DNA from: Acanthopleura granulata
Lineage: Eukaryota; Mollusca; Polyplacophora; Chitonida; Chitonidae
Direction of reading: 5' to 3'
DNA length: 64,000 bases
Assembly (NCBI GenBank): GCA_016165875.1
Contig: JABBOT010000080.1
Location: 48,504,032-48,568,031, forward strand
The position numbers and the translations under genes were made by a program. The notes beneath the pieces were generated by a model that was not told the origin of the DNA, made no database searches, and saw only the letters and a program-made list of their open reading frames with translations. The number at the start of each line of letters is the position of its first letter. Position 1 is the first letter of the stretch. Positions 12,201-27,200 of the stretch are shown piece after piece.

Positions 12201-15200
12201 AGATGATGCAGTCAAGGTGAGATGATCCAATCAAGGTCAGACGATGCAATCAAAGTCTGATGATGCAGTCAAGGTTTGATGATGCAGTCATGGTCTCTAA
12301 TGATGCAGTCATGGTCATAGGATGCAGTCAAGGTAAGAATATGCAGTGAAGGTCTGATGATGTGGTTATAACATTCTAGAATTCTCTCAGCCTGAATTTA
12401 TTCAAAATGACTGTAGAGGAATCTAAATGTTTAAAATTAGCATTCCTTAATGGTAAATTATTCCAGTCAATAATCTGAGCAGGCACAACCATTTTAACAC
12501 AAACATAATATTACACAGCTGTACAAAACACAAGTTAAGACTGGGTTGAGTGCATTGTCTGGGATAAAGTTAGAGGTTAAAAGGTCACTATAAAAACTGC
12601 CCTCCATTCCGAGGCACAAATGTTTTACGATACCTTTTCTGAAAATTTGAAAAGTGAAAAAAGAACAAACTCAAAAGCAAGAACAGATAAGTTTTTCATT
12701 TATTACTGATAGACTTGTCAGAAGATGTAGGAAAGCTAAATGGTGATACTTTGATATCAAAATATTAAGTATCAGGAAGAGATAAAAAAATAATCCCACT
12801 TAGAGCCATGTGCCGACTACACAGGAACAGTAAAGTCTGAAGAGTCAGTGTAACAACTTTTATATGTTAAAAGCCCAATCTGCTTTGAGGTTAATTGCTT
12901 ACTAAAGTATCAGTTACAAAAACTTGTCAAGATTGCTGTCAATGGCCGCCATTATGAATTGATTTAATGCCTTCATTGACTCAAACACATGTTGGTAAAA
13001 ATGTTGAGAATTTCTTGGAAACAGATATGGTCAGTTAAAGAAAGACGAAAATTCCCAAATGTGAGTTGAGTCTCATTGATTTATATGTCCAGTTTTGATA
13101 GCATGATCTAGAAAATATGTTTTTGTAATTGAGGAATGGTTTCAGCATGGCTGTGGTCCTGGGCTGCCCCCAATTACAGGGCAATATGAGATTCAAGTTT
13201 CTGTCTGACAGACACACAGACCGACTGTGTGATCCAGTGAGGGACTGACATCAATGTCACTCAGCACACCCAACCCTCACCCACTCCCCCACCCCTCTCC
13301 CCTCAACACTGGGAGGCCTTGATGAAAGACAGGCACAGTATATCACACCACAACTCACCGGCCCTGTGCAAACTACACTTTATCACCCTAAAAACACCAG
13401 GATTTACTGAAATTTTTGACAAATCCACCAACACATGGCAACACTTTAATTCTCCAAACTGGTGCCTAACAACCATTTTACAATTTAATGACTTGTTTCC
13501 CCTCATCATATATTTTCCTCATTTTCACATACTGGGTACACACAAAACTTTTTATATTCCTGTATACAGAACTAAGCCTTACACAAATGTCCTCAAAATA
13601 TGTCTGTGATACAGGATTTTATTTCCTTCCTGGTACTGCCACAAAATTCCCATGCCTGTGGAAACCGAGTGTCCAATCATAAAATTAAATCATTATGTAA
13701 TCCCTACAGATTGTACCTGGAGAATCATTCCTTAGGAAACGCCACCTGCAACAGATTGTCTTGCTCTCAGACTCACCATCACACCTGCATCCGTCTGGGT
13801 TAAGGATGAAGCCCGGCCCACAGGCACAGGTGTAACCCCCAGGGTTGTTGTTACACACCTGGTCACAGCAACTCTCCCCCAAGTCACACTCATCTGTATC
13901 TGGTGATTCAACAAACAAACTGGTCACATGTCGTCACCAGTATGACTTCAGGCTTGAGGACGCATGAAGTAAAACTTAGGGTGACTGTATTATGACTACA
14001 TCATCCACAACAAAGCATTTAAAAGTTTCAAACATACTAAAGTCCCACCTAAAGATTTCAGTTCTTGATTTCAAGTCATCAGACAAGGTAAAACCTCTCA
14101 GGAATTATTACATTCTTAAACCTTACACTAAAACTTTTTATGTAAGCATAGTTCCATTTCAGGAAAAAGAATACAATTGTATTTTGACACAGGACTTCCT
14201 TAGTGTAAATCTGTTGCATTATAAACCATGGTATATAAGAGTACATACATTTAGGATGACAAAGAACTACAAATACACTCTATGCATTACCATCACAGGA
14301 GCGTGCGTCTGCTTGCAGAGTGTAACCCTTGTCACATGAGCACACAGCGCCCCCTGGACCATGCGTACAAGTGTGCGCACAACCACCATTGTTGACAGCA
14401 CAGCTGTCCACAACTTCCATCTCAATTCCTGCAAACCAAACATGGAAATTTAAGACTCAGGACCCGAACCATGTATATTCCATGAAACACACTGAGTGGA
14501 AACTTTCAACACATGCACCACTATTCCCCTACCTTTTTCCAGAACAGTACATTGCTTTTCTAGCACATACATGTACAACGCACAAAACTTTCAGTGCCAA
14601 GAGCTATATTCAGAGCATTCTGTACCAAGCACTTCTACAAGTAGCAATTTTCAAACTTTTCACTGTGCAATGTAGTCTTTTCAGCTAGACTAGAAACTTG
14701 AACATATTCCACCAGCATGCTTTGTATTACAGCACAACTTTGATGTCCATAATGCAAATAATGCAGGTCCATGCATTAAACTTATTAAATGTAATAAATG
14801 CCAAATAAAGTAATGTTAATACATCAGCACTGTGCAAATTGTAAGTGTTTGCAATATTGACAAAAATGAAACGAAATTCCAAAATGCATCATTTGCAATC
14901 AAGGCGTTTATCGTAAACTGTGCCAGCATCAAGGTTTTGTAAAATAAAAAATTCGAAAAACAATTAAGTTATGACGACATTTTAAATGAAAACAGACAGG
15001 GTCAAATTTCTTAAAATCACAAATAAAATCATTAACATCACAAACACTACTCATTTGCAAACTTAGGAAATTATGGGACAGGGAAAAAGCATGCAAGATC
15101 TTGTGTATTTCAATATGTCAAAGAACTTTGGACAAATTCATATTTGATGTGGATTGCCTAAATGTATTTATTAATGAATCCAATTAGACTTACAGTATGG

Positions 15201-18200
15201 TAAATTATTGGTAACAAAAAGGAATTTCTCAACTAAATTACTGACCCACATTTTCATCACAGCTGGAACTGCTAAGACAAACTGGACAGACAAGGGTTTA
15301 AACTGACAACCGCAATACTATCAGAAAGCACAAACTAGTGTACATGTACCTGTACGTAACATCATAACCTTATGGAGAAGGGAAGAACAAGCATGAGTGT
15401 GTTCTTAAATAAACCCTGAAGTCGCACATACATAAGCCGAGTAAACTGTTTACTCTGCACTCTCCCTTTCACACTAACAGACACCAATCATATTGAGATT
15501 TCATCTTAATCATTTTAATATTCACTGTAATTTTGAGATCTTTCTATATTTTTATTAAATTTCTGTCATCTACACTTACAGGGTTGCCTTTCAACCTCAG
15601 ACCATCAACTCTAAGAGTATAAACACAGTGGGTTACATTAATCAACACTGCTTTCCACAAGCTGTACATTTTAGAGAAGTTGAGTTGTTCACACATTGTC
15701 CCACCCATCAACCACTGACAAATATTTATGACCGTTTCTACATTTCTAACCCCATGAATTCCACATAATTCTTCCCTGAAGAGTGCAGATTGAAGGGAGA
15801 TAAATCAGTGTTCAAGTTCCACAGCCAAACATAATGGAATCTAGCCAACAGAGTTTTTCAGTTGGACAGAAACTATTTGTTACTTAAGAAGTTCATGCAA
15901 ACATCAGTGCTGTTTAAAACAGCATAAGCATGGTAGTGTATAAACAAATTTACTTGAAGGTATATTTCAAAACCTTCACTTCTGCAAAGTTATCAGGCAT
16001 TTCCTGCATAGGAATAAGGCTACGATAGCCTTCATTTAGAAAAAAAATTCAATGATATTTCTTTTGCATAAAACTTTGCATTACATTAGTAAGTTATGAA
16101 TGTGCTATAAGTTACTGCAGGTAAAAAAACACATTGCTATTATGTATCTCTCTTTGGTGTCATATGTAGCAGTACTTTAAATGTTTCAATGTATCAACGC
16201 CCACCGCATCGTTAACCATCTGATTAATAAGCCCTGCCCTCTGCAATGTTGTAAAGTTACAATAGGGAGATCAGCAGGCCAACTTCTCAGCTAACAATCT
16301 GAGGACTGTCCACATTTGTGGTGACTATTATTAAAGTATAAATCACACAAGTAAAAGAACAATTTTAATCTAACATAATAATTCCCCTGTGTTTATTGCT
16401 ACAAGTTAAATTTCGATGTCACATTGAAATCCCAAGCACTTCATCTTTAGAAAATCCCATCTTTGACACCCACGATATTAAGATACTGTCACCTTAACAA
16501 AGATGTAAACAGCAATAGCATCTGTACAAACATCTGCTCAGGTCTTTACTTGATTGTACAAACATCTGCTCAGGTCTTTACTTGGTTGTACACACATCTG
16601 CCCAGGTCTTTACTTGGTCCTACAAACATCTGCTCAGGTCTTTGCTTTGGTGGTCCAAACATCTGCTCAGGTCTTTACTTGGTCATACAAACATCTGCTC
16701 AGGTCTTTACAAACACTTCCAGCCACTGATGAGATAGAGTTTTCAACTTCTGTATCTATATGTTCCTATATGCTGGTGCTCAAAGCCTTGTCATATTTAG
16801 TTTTGAAACTTACAGAAAGTCTTGTTGAAATTCTCAACTGTGGTGCACATAATTGTCACTACTGCAGCCTGTCTGAGGATACTAATAAAAAACTAACTGT
16901 AATAAATTTTTCATTTCAAATTCCTCAACTTTTTTTCTTTTTTTCTGACATAGTAAAAAAAAATAGGCTTTAAACATTTGGCAAAATAGAGATGGTTGAT
17001 GGGAAAGGCCTTCATGTAAATCAACAGGGTTCATTAAATACAAGAATTTACCTACAAATCAAAAGGCAAAAATAAAGCACAGTTAGAGAAAATTCAACAT
17101 ATCCACCGAAACACTGACTGAATATGACATTTCAAGATTAAAGATAACTTTTACAAAAGCTGTACGAAATATATCCCCACCCTGGCATTACAGGAAAATG
17201 AAAACCTGAGGTGACTACATGTACTTGTAAGCCTCATCAAAAGCTCATTCTGTAACCATTCTTGACCAATTCTCAAATAGTCAATTAATTCAAACAGACA
17301 GGTGAAGCCGAAAAAGCAAGGAGGTCCTTATTTATGAGTGAACCACAGCGGCCATTGTATTCCCTGCACCTAATCAACTTTCCCACACAGCGATGATACA
17401 TCACTGCGGTAACAAAAAGCTCTGTAGGTGAACATTCCTCAGGGAGAACTAGTAGTTAGTCCTGAGACAAATACATACGGTTACTCCTAACATGATGAAA
17501 TGGCTGTGTTAGAGAGTACAAAATTACCCCGTGGTAGAGGCATGTGAAAACATGCTCATAAGTAGCAAATAAAAAACACTTCTGGCAAGAAAAAGTCATT
17601 ACCAGGATAGCGTCATTACTCACTGCAGCGATCTTATCACAGGGACTACTTTTTTAAAGGAATGAGAACCAATTCTTGGTTAACAGCCATTAACACACAC
17701 CAAAATAGCGAGCAGTTTTCTGTAAGGTTATATAAATATAAATATGAAACTGCATTATTACTTAAATAGACCTCTGAAATAAGGTCAACCATGTCTCATG
17801 GTGAAGCTGAATTAGATCTCTAGTAGGGAGTGTTCTCTAAATGAGCCACTGGTTTGTTTTCAAGCATTTGTGGGAGAAGTTCAAAGATAAACAACCACCA
17901 TTTCAGTCAAGAATGTCAATGTTGTTTTTGCAGGGAACGATTTCAGTTTAAGTTTTCAGTTTGGTGCAAAGGAGTGGCCTTCAGTGCTTGTTTAGCCCAT
18001 AAACTCTGATATACTCACTAACTATCAATGGAACCAAGAACATGCCTAGCCTGGACATTCCTCAAAAGGCTGTGAGTGTGATGGACACCACAGAGCAGGA
18101 TACACTTCACAATTTAGCACTTTTTCAAACAAACAAACAGGAAAACCTCCAAAATAAAAGTATTTAAAAAAGTAGACACCCCTGTCTTGCCAACAACCAA

Positions 18201-21200
18201 AATTCCTGATACGATTTCTTTTTACAAGTTTTCCCTTATGTGTCAGACACAGCGCCAAAGAACCTGCTTTTAAAACTTACGAGTCTTTGGGGTCTTATTC
18301 CCAGGGCAGGGCATTTGGTTACTAGATGGGGCTAACTTGTTTTACATAATGTTACCATAATTAAGACAAGGTACAGAATCACAGCTATTCCATCTACATA
18401 GTGGAAGCTGCATCCTGTAGGCCAAGATCAGTCTAGTGTCAGGCAGAACACAGGCATTTCTGTCTAGCCATATAAGTCAACTTCTGCACAAATTTAAGCT
18501 ATTTAAATGTGAAAGGCCAGTATAATTTGACTTCTGTTTAACACCATAACCGAAAATTATTCATTGGGTCAGTTCCCAGTTCCATGTACGTAGGCGACTG
18601 TACTGCCAGGAGAAAAATGACCTTGATGAGGTTCCTGACAACCTTTTCCACATACCACATATAGACTTTTCCACATGCCACATAGGCCTACAGACTTTTC
18701 CACGTGCCACATACAAACCTTTCCATATGCAAACTTTTGCACATACCACATACAGACTTTTCCACATGCCACATGGGCCTACAGACTTTTCCACGTGCCA
18801 CATACAAACCTTTCCATATGCAAACTTTTCCACATACCACATACAGACTTTTCCACATGCCACATGGGCCTACAGACTTTTCCACGTGCCACATACAAAC
18901 CTTTCCACATGCAAACTTTTCCACATGCCACATACAAACTTTTCCACATGCCACATACAAACTTTTCCACATGCCACATAGACTTACATGTCATATTCTT
19001 TGAGGAGGACAAATGGTCTTCAAAAAATTTATTTTTTTCTCTCGCCAGCATTTTTTTGAACAATTTGGGTTGCATTGCTGATTATTAAGGTATGTAATTA
19101 ACACCTAGTAGTGTAAGATGCAAGACACCTCCTGAGCAAGTTGCCTTACAAGAAATCAGTATAAAAAGGAGTATTTCAAACAGGTGTCTAGACTGCTAAG
19201 AATGTTAACAGCTTCAAAGGATGGGGGTTTTAATACATTTGTTTTGTCATACCGTCACAGCTGCTCCACCAAACAGATTATTATTTGAACTGGCCTAATC
19301 TACATTGTCAAACATGTGAAAGGGACAGTGAAGCTGCTATTAAAGGAAGAGGCAGTAAATCAATAACATGCAGTATTAAAAGAAAGTCTAAAACTTTTGC
19401 TTATTAATGATATAAAATTCAAAATTTTTCTGCCATGTATGTTGCTAGAAACACATGTTTAAGCTTTCACATTATGTAGAAAACATGCCTTCCATTTTGA
19501 TGCAGCCATTGTCTGAGGCCGTGTCACCATTAGCCAATCAAAACACCTTTAACACAGGACCCTTGAAAACTCAGTGATGTATAAGAGGCACCATAGCCTT
19601 TTTTGTCAATGTGAACAAACAATAAATCAGTCGATTTTTACAGATTTCTAACTAATGACAAGAACACAAATTATTACTCAGGAATAGACATTTGACATTA
19701 AACTTACTTCATTTGATTAATAGTAAATTTTCAAATTTTCACATTTTGTCTGTCTTTAAAACAACATTTTATCACATCGTTAAAATGTTTAACCCTGGAA
19801 GTACAGACCAGCGTCTAGCCCAAAACGAACAAAGCATGCAAGTTTCCCTTGCAAGCAATAACTGACAATGTTCCATGTGACACTTAGACTCGTCTAAATA
19901 AAAGTTGAACAGGTAGTTGTCACACATATCCTGTGTCACAACATATGAAGTTTAATGCCAAAGTTCATACACAAAAAAAATCAATACTACTTGACCTCAT
20001 CGGGTGTATCCAGTGTACGAGGTTGGTAGAAAAGGGCTAAAGTTTCATGTTTTTTTTTTTCGATCGCCTGTGATCCACCCTTGTGTTTACAATGGTATGA
20101 TGCACTAGGGAAATGTTGGGCTGGTACAACATGACAAAGTTGTGCTGGTTAACAAATAACCAGACAAAAATATCTATATATTATCGTTTTCCCCTAAATT
20201 TCTGATGTGCGTGCAAGGAGATAGAAAAGTTTAATATTTTTCGAAAATGCCATATATGTATGCATAAAAAATGGCTGAGTGGACTGTTTGAAAACTCGGC
20301 CCGTGACCTCCTCCTCAAACAGTCGGTCCGACCTGGTTTTTCTTTTCTTTTTTTCTTTTGGCGCACATTCACAGAATAGTGCTGTGAGGAGTTTGAAGAT
20401 AGTAGTGGCTCTCTGGGTAGGTCACACTCATTGACCATAGCCCTGAATATGGCCGCTTTGGCAAAACCATGTAGACGGACAAATTATTTAATGTTTTCCA
20501 CAAAACAGCAATGATGTGAAACTTTTGCACTTGGATAACAAAAATACAGCAGCTTTTATGACGTGTAACAGTAACATTCCTTATTTGCTGCCTCTTCCCT
20601 TCAACAATCACAGGATGTGTAACCAAAGATCTGAGAAAAATGTCCACTGTTTAGGAAGGGGAAAACAAACAGCAACCTAAATTAGCTTTTATTTTATTTT
20701 GCTAGTTAACCAGCTAGATGTTCCAACTGAACTATCACCAGGAGACATTAGCTTCACATGTTTTGAACACCTGCCAAGAACAGCTTTCTTCACCAACCAA
20801 ACAGCTTTTCTGCAGCCACTTCATTTTTTTCTCGCCAGTCATTCTTTGTAGAGCCTGCTCACAGTGATAGGGCACCAACGGGCCCCTTGGAGCAATGCAG
20901 AGATGAGTCTGACGGTAAAGCACCAATGGACCCCATGGAGCAATGCAGAGATGAGTCTGACGGTAAAGCACCAATGGACCCCATGGAGCAATGCAGAGAT
21001 GAGTCTGACGGTAAAGCACCAATGGACCCCATGGAGCAATGCAGAGATGAGTCTGACGGTAAAGCACCAATGGACCCCATGGAGCAATGCAGAGATGAGT
21101 CTGACGGTAAAGCACCAATGGACCCCATGGAGCAATGCAGAGATGAGTCTGACGGTAAAGCACCAATGGACCCCATGGAGCAATGCAGAGATGAGTCTGA

Positions 21201-24200
21201 CGGTTCATTTACTTCATATCATGATATAAAAATGTTCCAAACTTCATCATGATTTGAAACACAAAAACCCTTTGCCTTCTTTTTCCTTATATGGAACTGT
21301 TTTACAAAGTCTACTTAATCCATATGTTATTTCTTATAAGACAAGACATATGTGATAAATAGTTGAGTGAATAAAAGAGTAAACTGTGAGATCATCAGAT
21401 AAGAGAATGGAAGTCTTCAGGACATTTTCACACTAAATAGTCCAGACACAAATGTTCATACATTGATTACACTTCTTTGCCTTAGTATCACTACACTACA
21501 TGTGGCAGAGATCGTAGTTCGCTGTAATTCTCGTCTGGGGTTTGGCGAGAAAGCTAACATTGCAGGAGGACAACACGGAGTTTTCACAACACTGTAAGGG
21601 TGATAAGGCCGCAGGGGGTGACAGCAAAGACACACCAACACTCTCGCGATGAACGGTGCCATGCCCAGGTAAACAGCGGGGAAACATTGCAGCTCTGGTT
21701 TGGTCCAATACATAACCCTATGCACCCAAAACAGCGGTTAGAGGCTCCTACTAGAGTGTCACAGAAGCCCTTCCCTTCTATTTGACCACATGTTTATAGG
21801 TTGCTCTGGAACACTTGACATAACAGTTGCTAAAGTCAAACTAACGACTTCTGTCTTTCATGATACACGACCTCCATGTATCCATCTTTTTTACGCAGGT
21901 TTCCTTTGAGGCCTTCTCCCTTTTTCCTTTAGCACTCAACATGTAAAATTTGGAGCTGTCAGCCAGGGTTTTTATAATGATGGTAATACTGCTATGGATA
22001 TCCTGCCAAAGTTGACAGATGACGTATGTTCAATCATACTATTACAGCCTTACTGTAAAGAACATAAAATTTCACTCCAAAAATTCACTTTTATGGGTGA
22101 ATAAAGGTAATACATCATCATCTTTGGCGGTGAAACTCACACTGTTCCAGTATGTTATCATAATAACTTTCTAAATAAACTTTAAAACATCTTTGTAATC
22201 AATACAACTCTCAGAATTGAGAAAACTTAGGAAATTAGTCATGGGTGAAACTTTAGGTAATTTATGGTAATTAAAAAGTCCAGTCATTTGATGGAGTTTA
22301 CTCAAATTTCTTGACTGAAAACCAACATATTTGAGGCAATATCTGTAATGCCTTAATTATTATCAATAATCCAAGAGTATCAATTATTGCAGCCCATTGT
22401 GGGAATAATTAATGCAAATTCTTATGGTTTTTCAATGGCACAAGTCTACCTATGATGATGATGACAAGCACTAAGTTTGTCTGAATTGTGCTCGTCAACA
22501 TGAGTTGTGGCCATCCGCAGACTGTCATCAAATCAAAGTTGCACCAACCCAAATTCTGACTTTCAACAAGAGCAAATAATGGTCAACTTTAACTTCTGAG
22601 GACTAAATTACAGAGACCTCATGCTTAACTGTACCAGGTCCAGGCCCTCTCACCATTGTAAGGTGGTGGTTCATGGTGCACAACTACCCTCCACAGCAAA
22701 CTGATACTACTACCACTATACACAGGATGAGGTTTTGGACAAGTTTGTTGTTTCTACTCTGGGACCTGTCAGGCTAGTTATCCAAGACATTTCAGTGCAC
22801 ACTGTGCCCCACCAGTTAGGGCTTGTGCTCAGCTGACATCAAGAAGGTCTGTGGTAGAGATGTCAACCCACAAGGCACAGCCCTGGTACAACCTTGGTAC
22901 ATCTGACACAGGACTGTGGTTTTATTGCTAGCATTAGCACTTTTCTCTCGCACCACCATACCATGACATGTATCTACTGAATTAACCTCATTCTTGAATG
23001 CTGGGCAAAGGAGCCCTTTTATTGCCTTAATCTCTCCAAAATATCACATAATTTATGTAATATTTTTTTACAATTCACAACATGTAGTTGTATTAATAGA
23101 ATAGCATCATATCATTTGAAGCGTTAAAAAAAGGAGACCACAAACTCCTACTTATATTTGTACACAAAAAGGTAAAGCAGCTTATTAAGGCAGCATGTTG
23201 TTTTTCAGAAACAGGGAATTGGAATGTCAGATTTTACATGTAAGGTCAACCTAGAGGATTTCAGATGACAGACAACAGCAAGTGGAGAATTAGGGGAATG
23301 GCAGCGTGTTAATTAAAACAAGACGGTAGTAACCACTCCTGCACCCATCCTCACCCCCAGATGCTCTCCGTACCCCAAACCCTTCCTTCTCTTCCCTCAA
23401 CATCCACAGCAACTTAATTATTCATGAAGAAGAATTCCAAAGAAGATGAAGCAGAAGACAGAGAAAATTGCTTTCCTGTTTAGACATAATTAATATACAG
23501 TCAGTAGACCTGAAAATTTACGTTTCCAATATAAAAGGAAAGGCCTCATGTCGCTCTGACCGTATATAGCATAATCAACAAACCTGCCAAAATTTTCAAG
23601 AAGTATAGGACAGTTTAGTAGATAAACCCTAATAGCTGGACCCTGGAAGACTCAACATGTTCGAATGAACTTACAGGGAATGCAAGCAGCCTGAATTCTG
23701 ATCTAAATACGTACAAATAAAGCCAGGCAAATATAGGGCTACATATATATTGTTAAGAATTCACACTGGTCATCTAACAAATATGTTATCTTAACTTTTG
23801 CTCCTCTCAGAACTACACATACATGTACACAGCAGTAATGACTGAAACAAAATGCAAGCAATAGCTCACTTATGGACAACACACCATGGTACATGAACAT
23901 GGAAGAGTGGACAAAACATGGACAAGGAAAAGTGGATAAAACATGGAACTGAATAGTGAACGCACTGTTGACATGGAATTGCTGTGCAATCAAACAAGCG
24001 GGAACAACTAAAGGCAGAAACTTTGTGGATTAGATGCATGTATAAAAAAAACATCTAAATCCAACGATAAAAGCTTAGACAAGGGAGATAACTTTGGCAC
24101 AGAAAACATGTAAAGATTAAGACTTGTTTTGTGATGATTGACTAAGATCTACTATTTCTCTCTAGAACATACATTACCTTTAGAATTAGGCATTCCTTTG

Positions 24201-27200
24201 GTAGCTTTAAGAACACAACCAAAAAATAAGACAAGATAGAGAGATGTGAGATCCCTTCATAGAAAGAGTATGAGATGCTGTGACCCTCTGTCTATTTCAG
24301 CCACAAACAGTCCTACTGCAAGATTTTACAGTCTCTTTTGCATCACAAATGACAACAACATGACATTAAAATGAAAACATCTTCCTGAAGTTGAAACGTT
24401 GATGATTTAAACAGCTTACTGTTACTCTCACACTCAAGTGCACTGTTACTTTGCCAAGTCATCACTTCAAATTTTGTACTCTGTCGTAAAGTCTAATTCT
24501 TCACAGTTGATTTGAGCCATTAACATTTTAATCCAGAACCAAAAAGCACCCATCTTTTGTTTCATATAGTTCATACATGTAAACTGTTACACAGCACACA
24601 ATAATTTAATGCAGCATACTGGTATATAAAAGATAACTTCTAAAGCTATGATGCAAGCCATGATGCACAGAGATAATATAGTCCATGAAAAATGCTTTTG
24701 ATAACAAAAACTCTGTCCAGGATTGAAGAAGAGCTTGCAGTATCCCCACAAAAGATCAACTGTGATCTAGAGCGTTTTAAATACTTTTAACAAAACCTCT
24801 TAATGTTATTTTAAACAGAACTATTTTTGCTAGTGATGGCTAATGCCTTTGTTTTAATTCATTACCATAATGTACACAGAAGTCAAACAATATCATTAGA
24901 AATAGTGTAATAAGAAACTTTGGGTCAACAAAATAGCATGCAAGTGTCCATGTGGCATGAGGGCCCCAATTCCTGGCATATCTATGGTGATGTCTCACAG
25001 ATGCAACATCTAAGAGCACATTCAGAAAGCCTGACATGGTCTACAAGATTCTAGCAATCAGCATCTCTTACATTACTTAAAGCTCAATACCAAGCAAAGA
25101 ATCTATAAGCTTGTTTTACCTTGTTTTCTTTCAACATCCCTCATATGCAGTGAGAGAAGTATATGTCTTGTCCCAGGTTCACTTGCACAGAACAAGTGCT
25201 AAGGGTATCAACAACATAACAAAACTGACATGAAAACTGACTTCTCATTGGTAGATTTGTGGTTACTCACGGTAACAGGACCTCTGGTCGACCCCAAGCT
25301 GGAAGCCGAGGTTACACGTACAGGTGAAGGATCCCTCCGTGTTCACACAGGACTGCGTGCAGTCACCATTGTTCTTCTTACACTCGTTCACATCTGCAAT
25401 TGCCAACATCAGCTTTACGAATCTAACACTTATTATAATTGCAGAAACTACACTCAATTCACTGGTGATCATGTCTGCCGTAGTTAAAATGTTATTCACA
25501 CACAGGTATACCTAATCTAAACATAGTAAGCATTGACAATGCATGCTGTGATTGCTGTAGCAATTCAATGAAAAGAGCCCTTGATCTTAAACAATATTGA
25601 ACTAAAGTGTGTTTTTTTTCTGATTAAATGTTTTAGATTAGACATTGTTTAGAAGAACTTCTCAGAAGTCATAGCTGATTGAATGAAAACACAAAACCTT
25701 ACCAAGATATTCAATGGCTGAAATAATGCTGATGTGGTGCCATCAATCACTCATTCCATGACATTCATTAGATCTAAGATAACAAAATTCTCAGCCTAAA
25801 GTTATGCATCCATGAGTGATGTTCTCTGGTGGGTGGGGTTCTTGTCTTACCTTCGCAGGTCTTCCTGTCTCGCGTGAGTTGGTAGCCTGTGCGACAGCTG
25901 CAGATGGCCTGACCCCTTACACTGGAGCACGTGTGCTCACATCCGCCGTTGGACCTGCGACATGGGTCCACCTCTGGACATGCAGATAGAATTAAGACAT
26001 AAGTTTAAACTTGATCATTTCCTCATGATTTTGAGGAAATCTTTGTCAAGTATGTCACAAAACCTAACAACATAAAGCCACAAGAAGAATCAGCCAGAAA
26101 TCGACATGTACCTGTGACCTCATTGCAAAGTTAGGGCTATGCTGTAGATAATGTTTTACTTTTGAAACGAAATACAGTGGCTAAATTATTAGGTCTAGAA
26201 AGACTTGGTTACTGGCAATCTACAGCCAACAGATATATTTTTGTCAATTTTAAAAAACCAGATGCAATAGTTTTCTTTTCTTTGACCATGCCACAAACCT
26301 TGGCATGACTTTCCATCTGTTCCCAGCCTGTAACCATCACGACAACGACAATGAAACTGTCCATCGTAGCCGTCGACACACAGCTGTTCACATCCGCCAT
26401 TCTTCACAGTACAACCTGCCATGGCTGCAAGAGACAAATGTATCAACTTCAGTACATGTGCAAGCTTGCCAGTGCATTTGCAGGCAGAGTCTGCTCACAA
26501 ACCCTGTTTGGAGATTGTACTCCAACAATGACAGACTTGAGCCATGTTCCCAGTCAGTCTCAAAACACATTGTCACAATCTAAAAATTTAGATTTTTCAA
26601 ACATTCAAAAACAAAGAATTAATTTTCAATGCACTGATTCAATGAATAAATGGCCAAAATGCACTTACATGTGTTATTCAAACATGACTTAACACACTGA
26701 CATTTACAGGAACACTTAATGGTCATTTACAACTGTTAATTTTTATTAGATTGTTACACAAACTTGTCATGATACCAGACTTTGAACAAAATGCAACATT
26801 GTTAAATTTAAAATTAAATGTTAAAATTTAAGATTGTTATCAGTTTCTTTCCAAATTTACATGAGGAAATTTAAGCCTGATACAGTCCCCAGGCACAGTT
26901 TAGTGGGACATCAGGATAAGAGTTTTAATGAGCCACAGTTCAGTTTTCACATGCAAATATAAATCATTCATGCACTTGTAGGCCTGTTTCACAATTGGGC
27001 ATGTGCGTTACATGTGTATTTCAAAGTCAAGGTTATGTAAGCCTTCATTTAGATGACCTTGTAACAAATGTGCATGTAACCTGGTTCTAAATTCTAACAT
27101 TACTTTCAACATTTTTTCAGTTTTAACAAACATCTATTTTTCTTTCAAACAGTCTGGTTATAGTGACTAGGATCTTACTCTTTAATATGCACTTTATTTA

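Larger units (their letters stand above)
14429..25270 (-). other. Large intron (10.8 kb)
   Basis: Splits the CYR/IEME junction. It contains tandem arrays at 16526-16711, 18640-18987 and 20869-21204, and CpG-richer islands near 20280-20480 and 21480-21780. The stretches 14429-16525, 16712-18639, 18988-20280 and 21781-25270 are AT-rich, with scattered homopolymers and no recognisable exon. Confidence 0.85.

Noticed and set aside
20735..21252. Repeat-encoded frames of up to 157 codons on both strands
   Set aside because: The 48-bp unit is a multiple of three; frames stop just outside the array and lack exon features.
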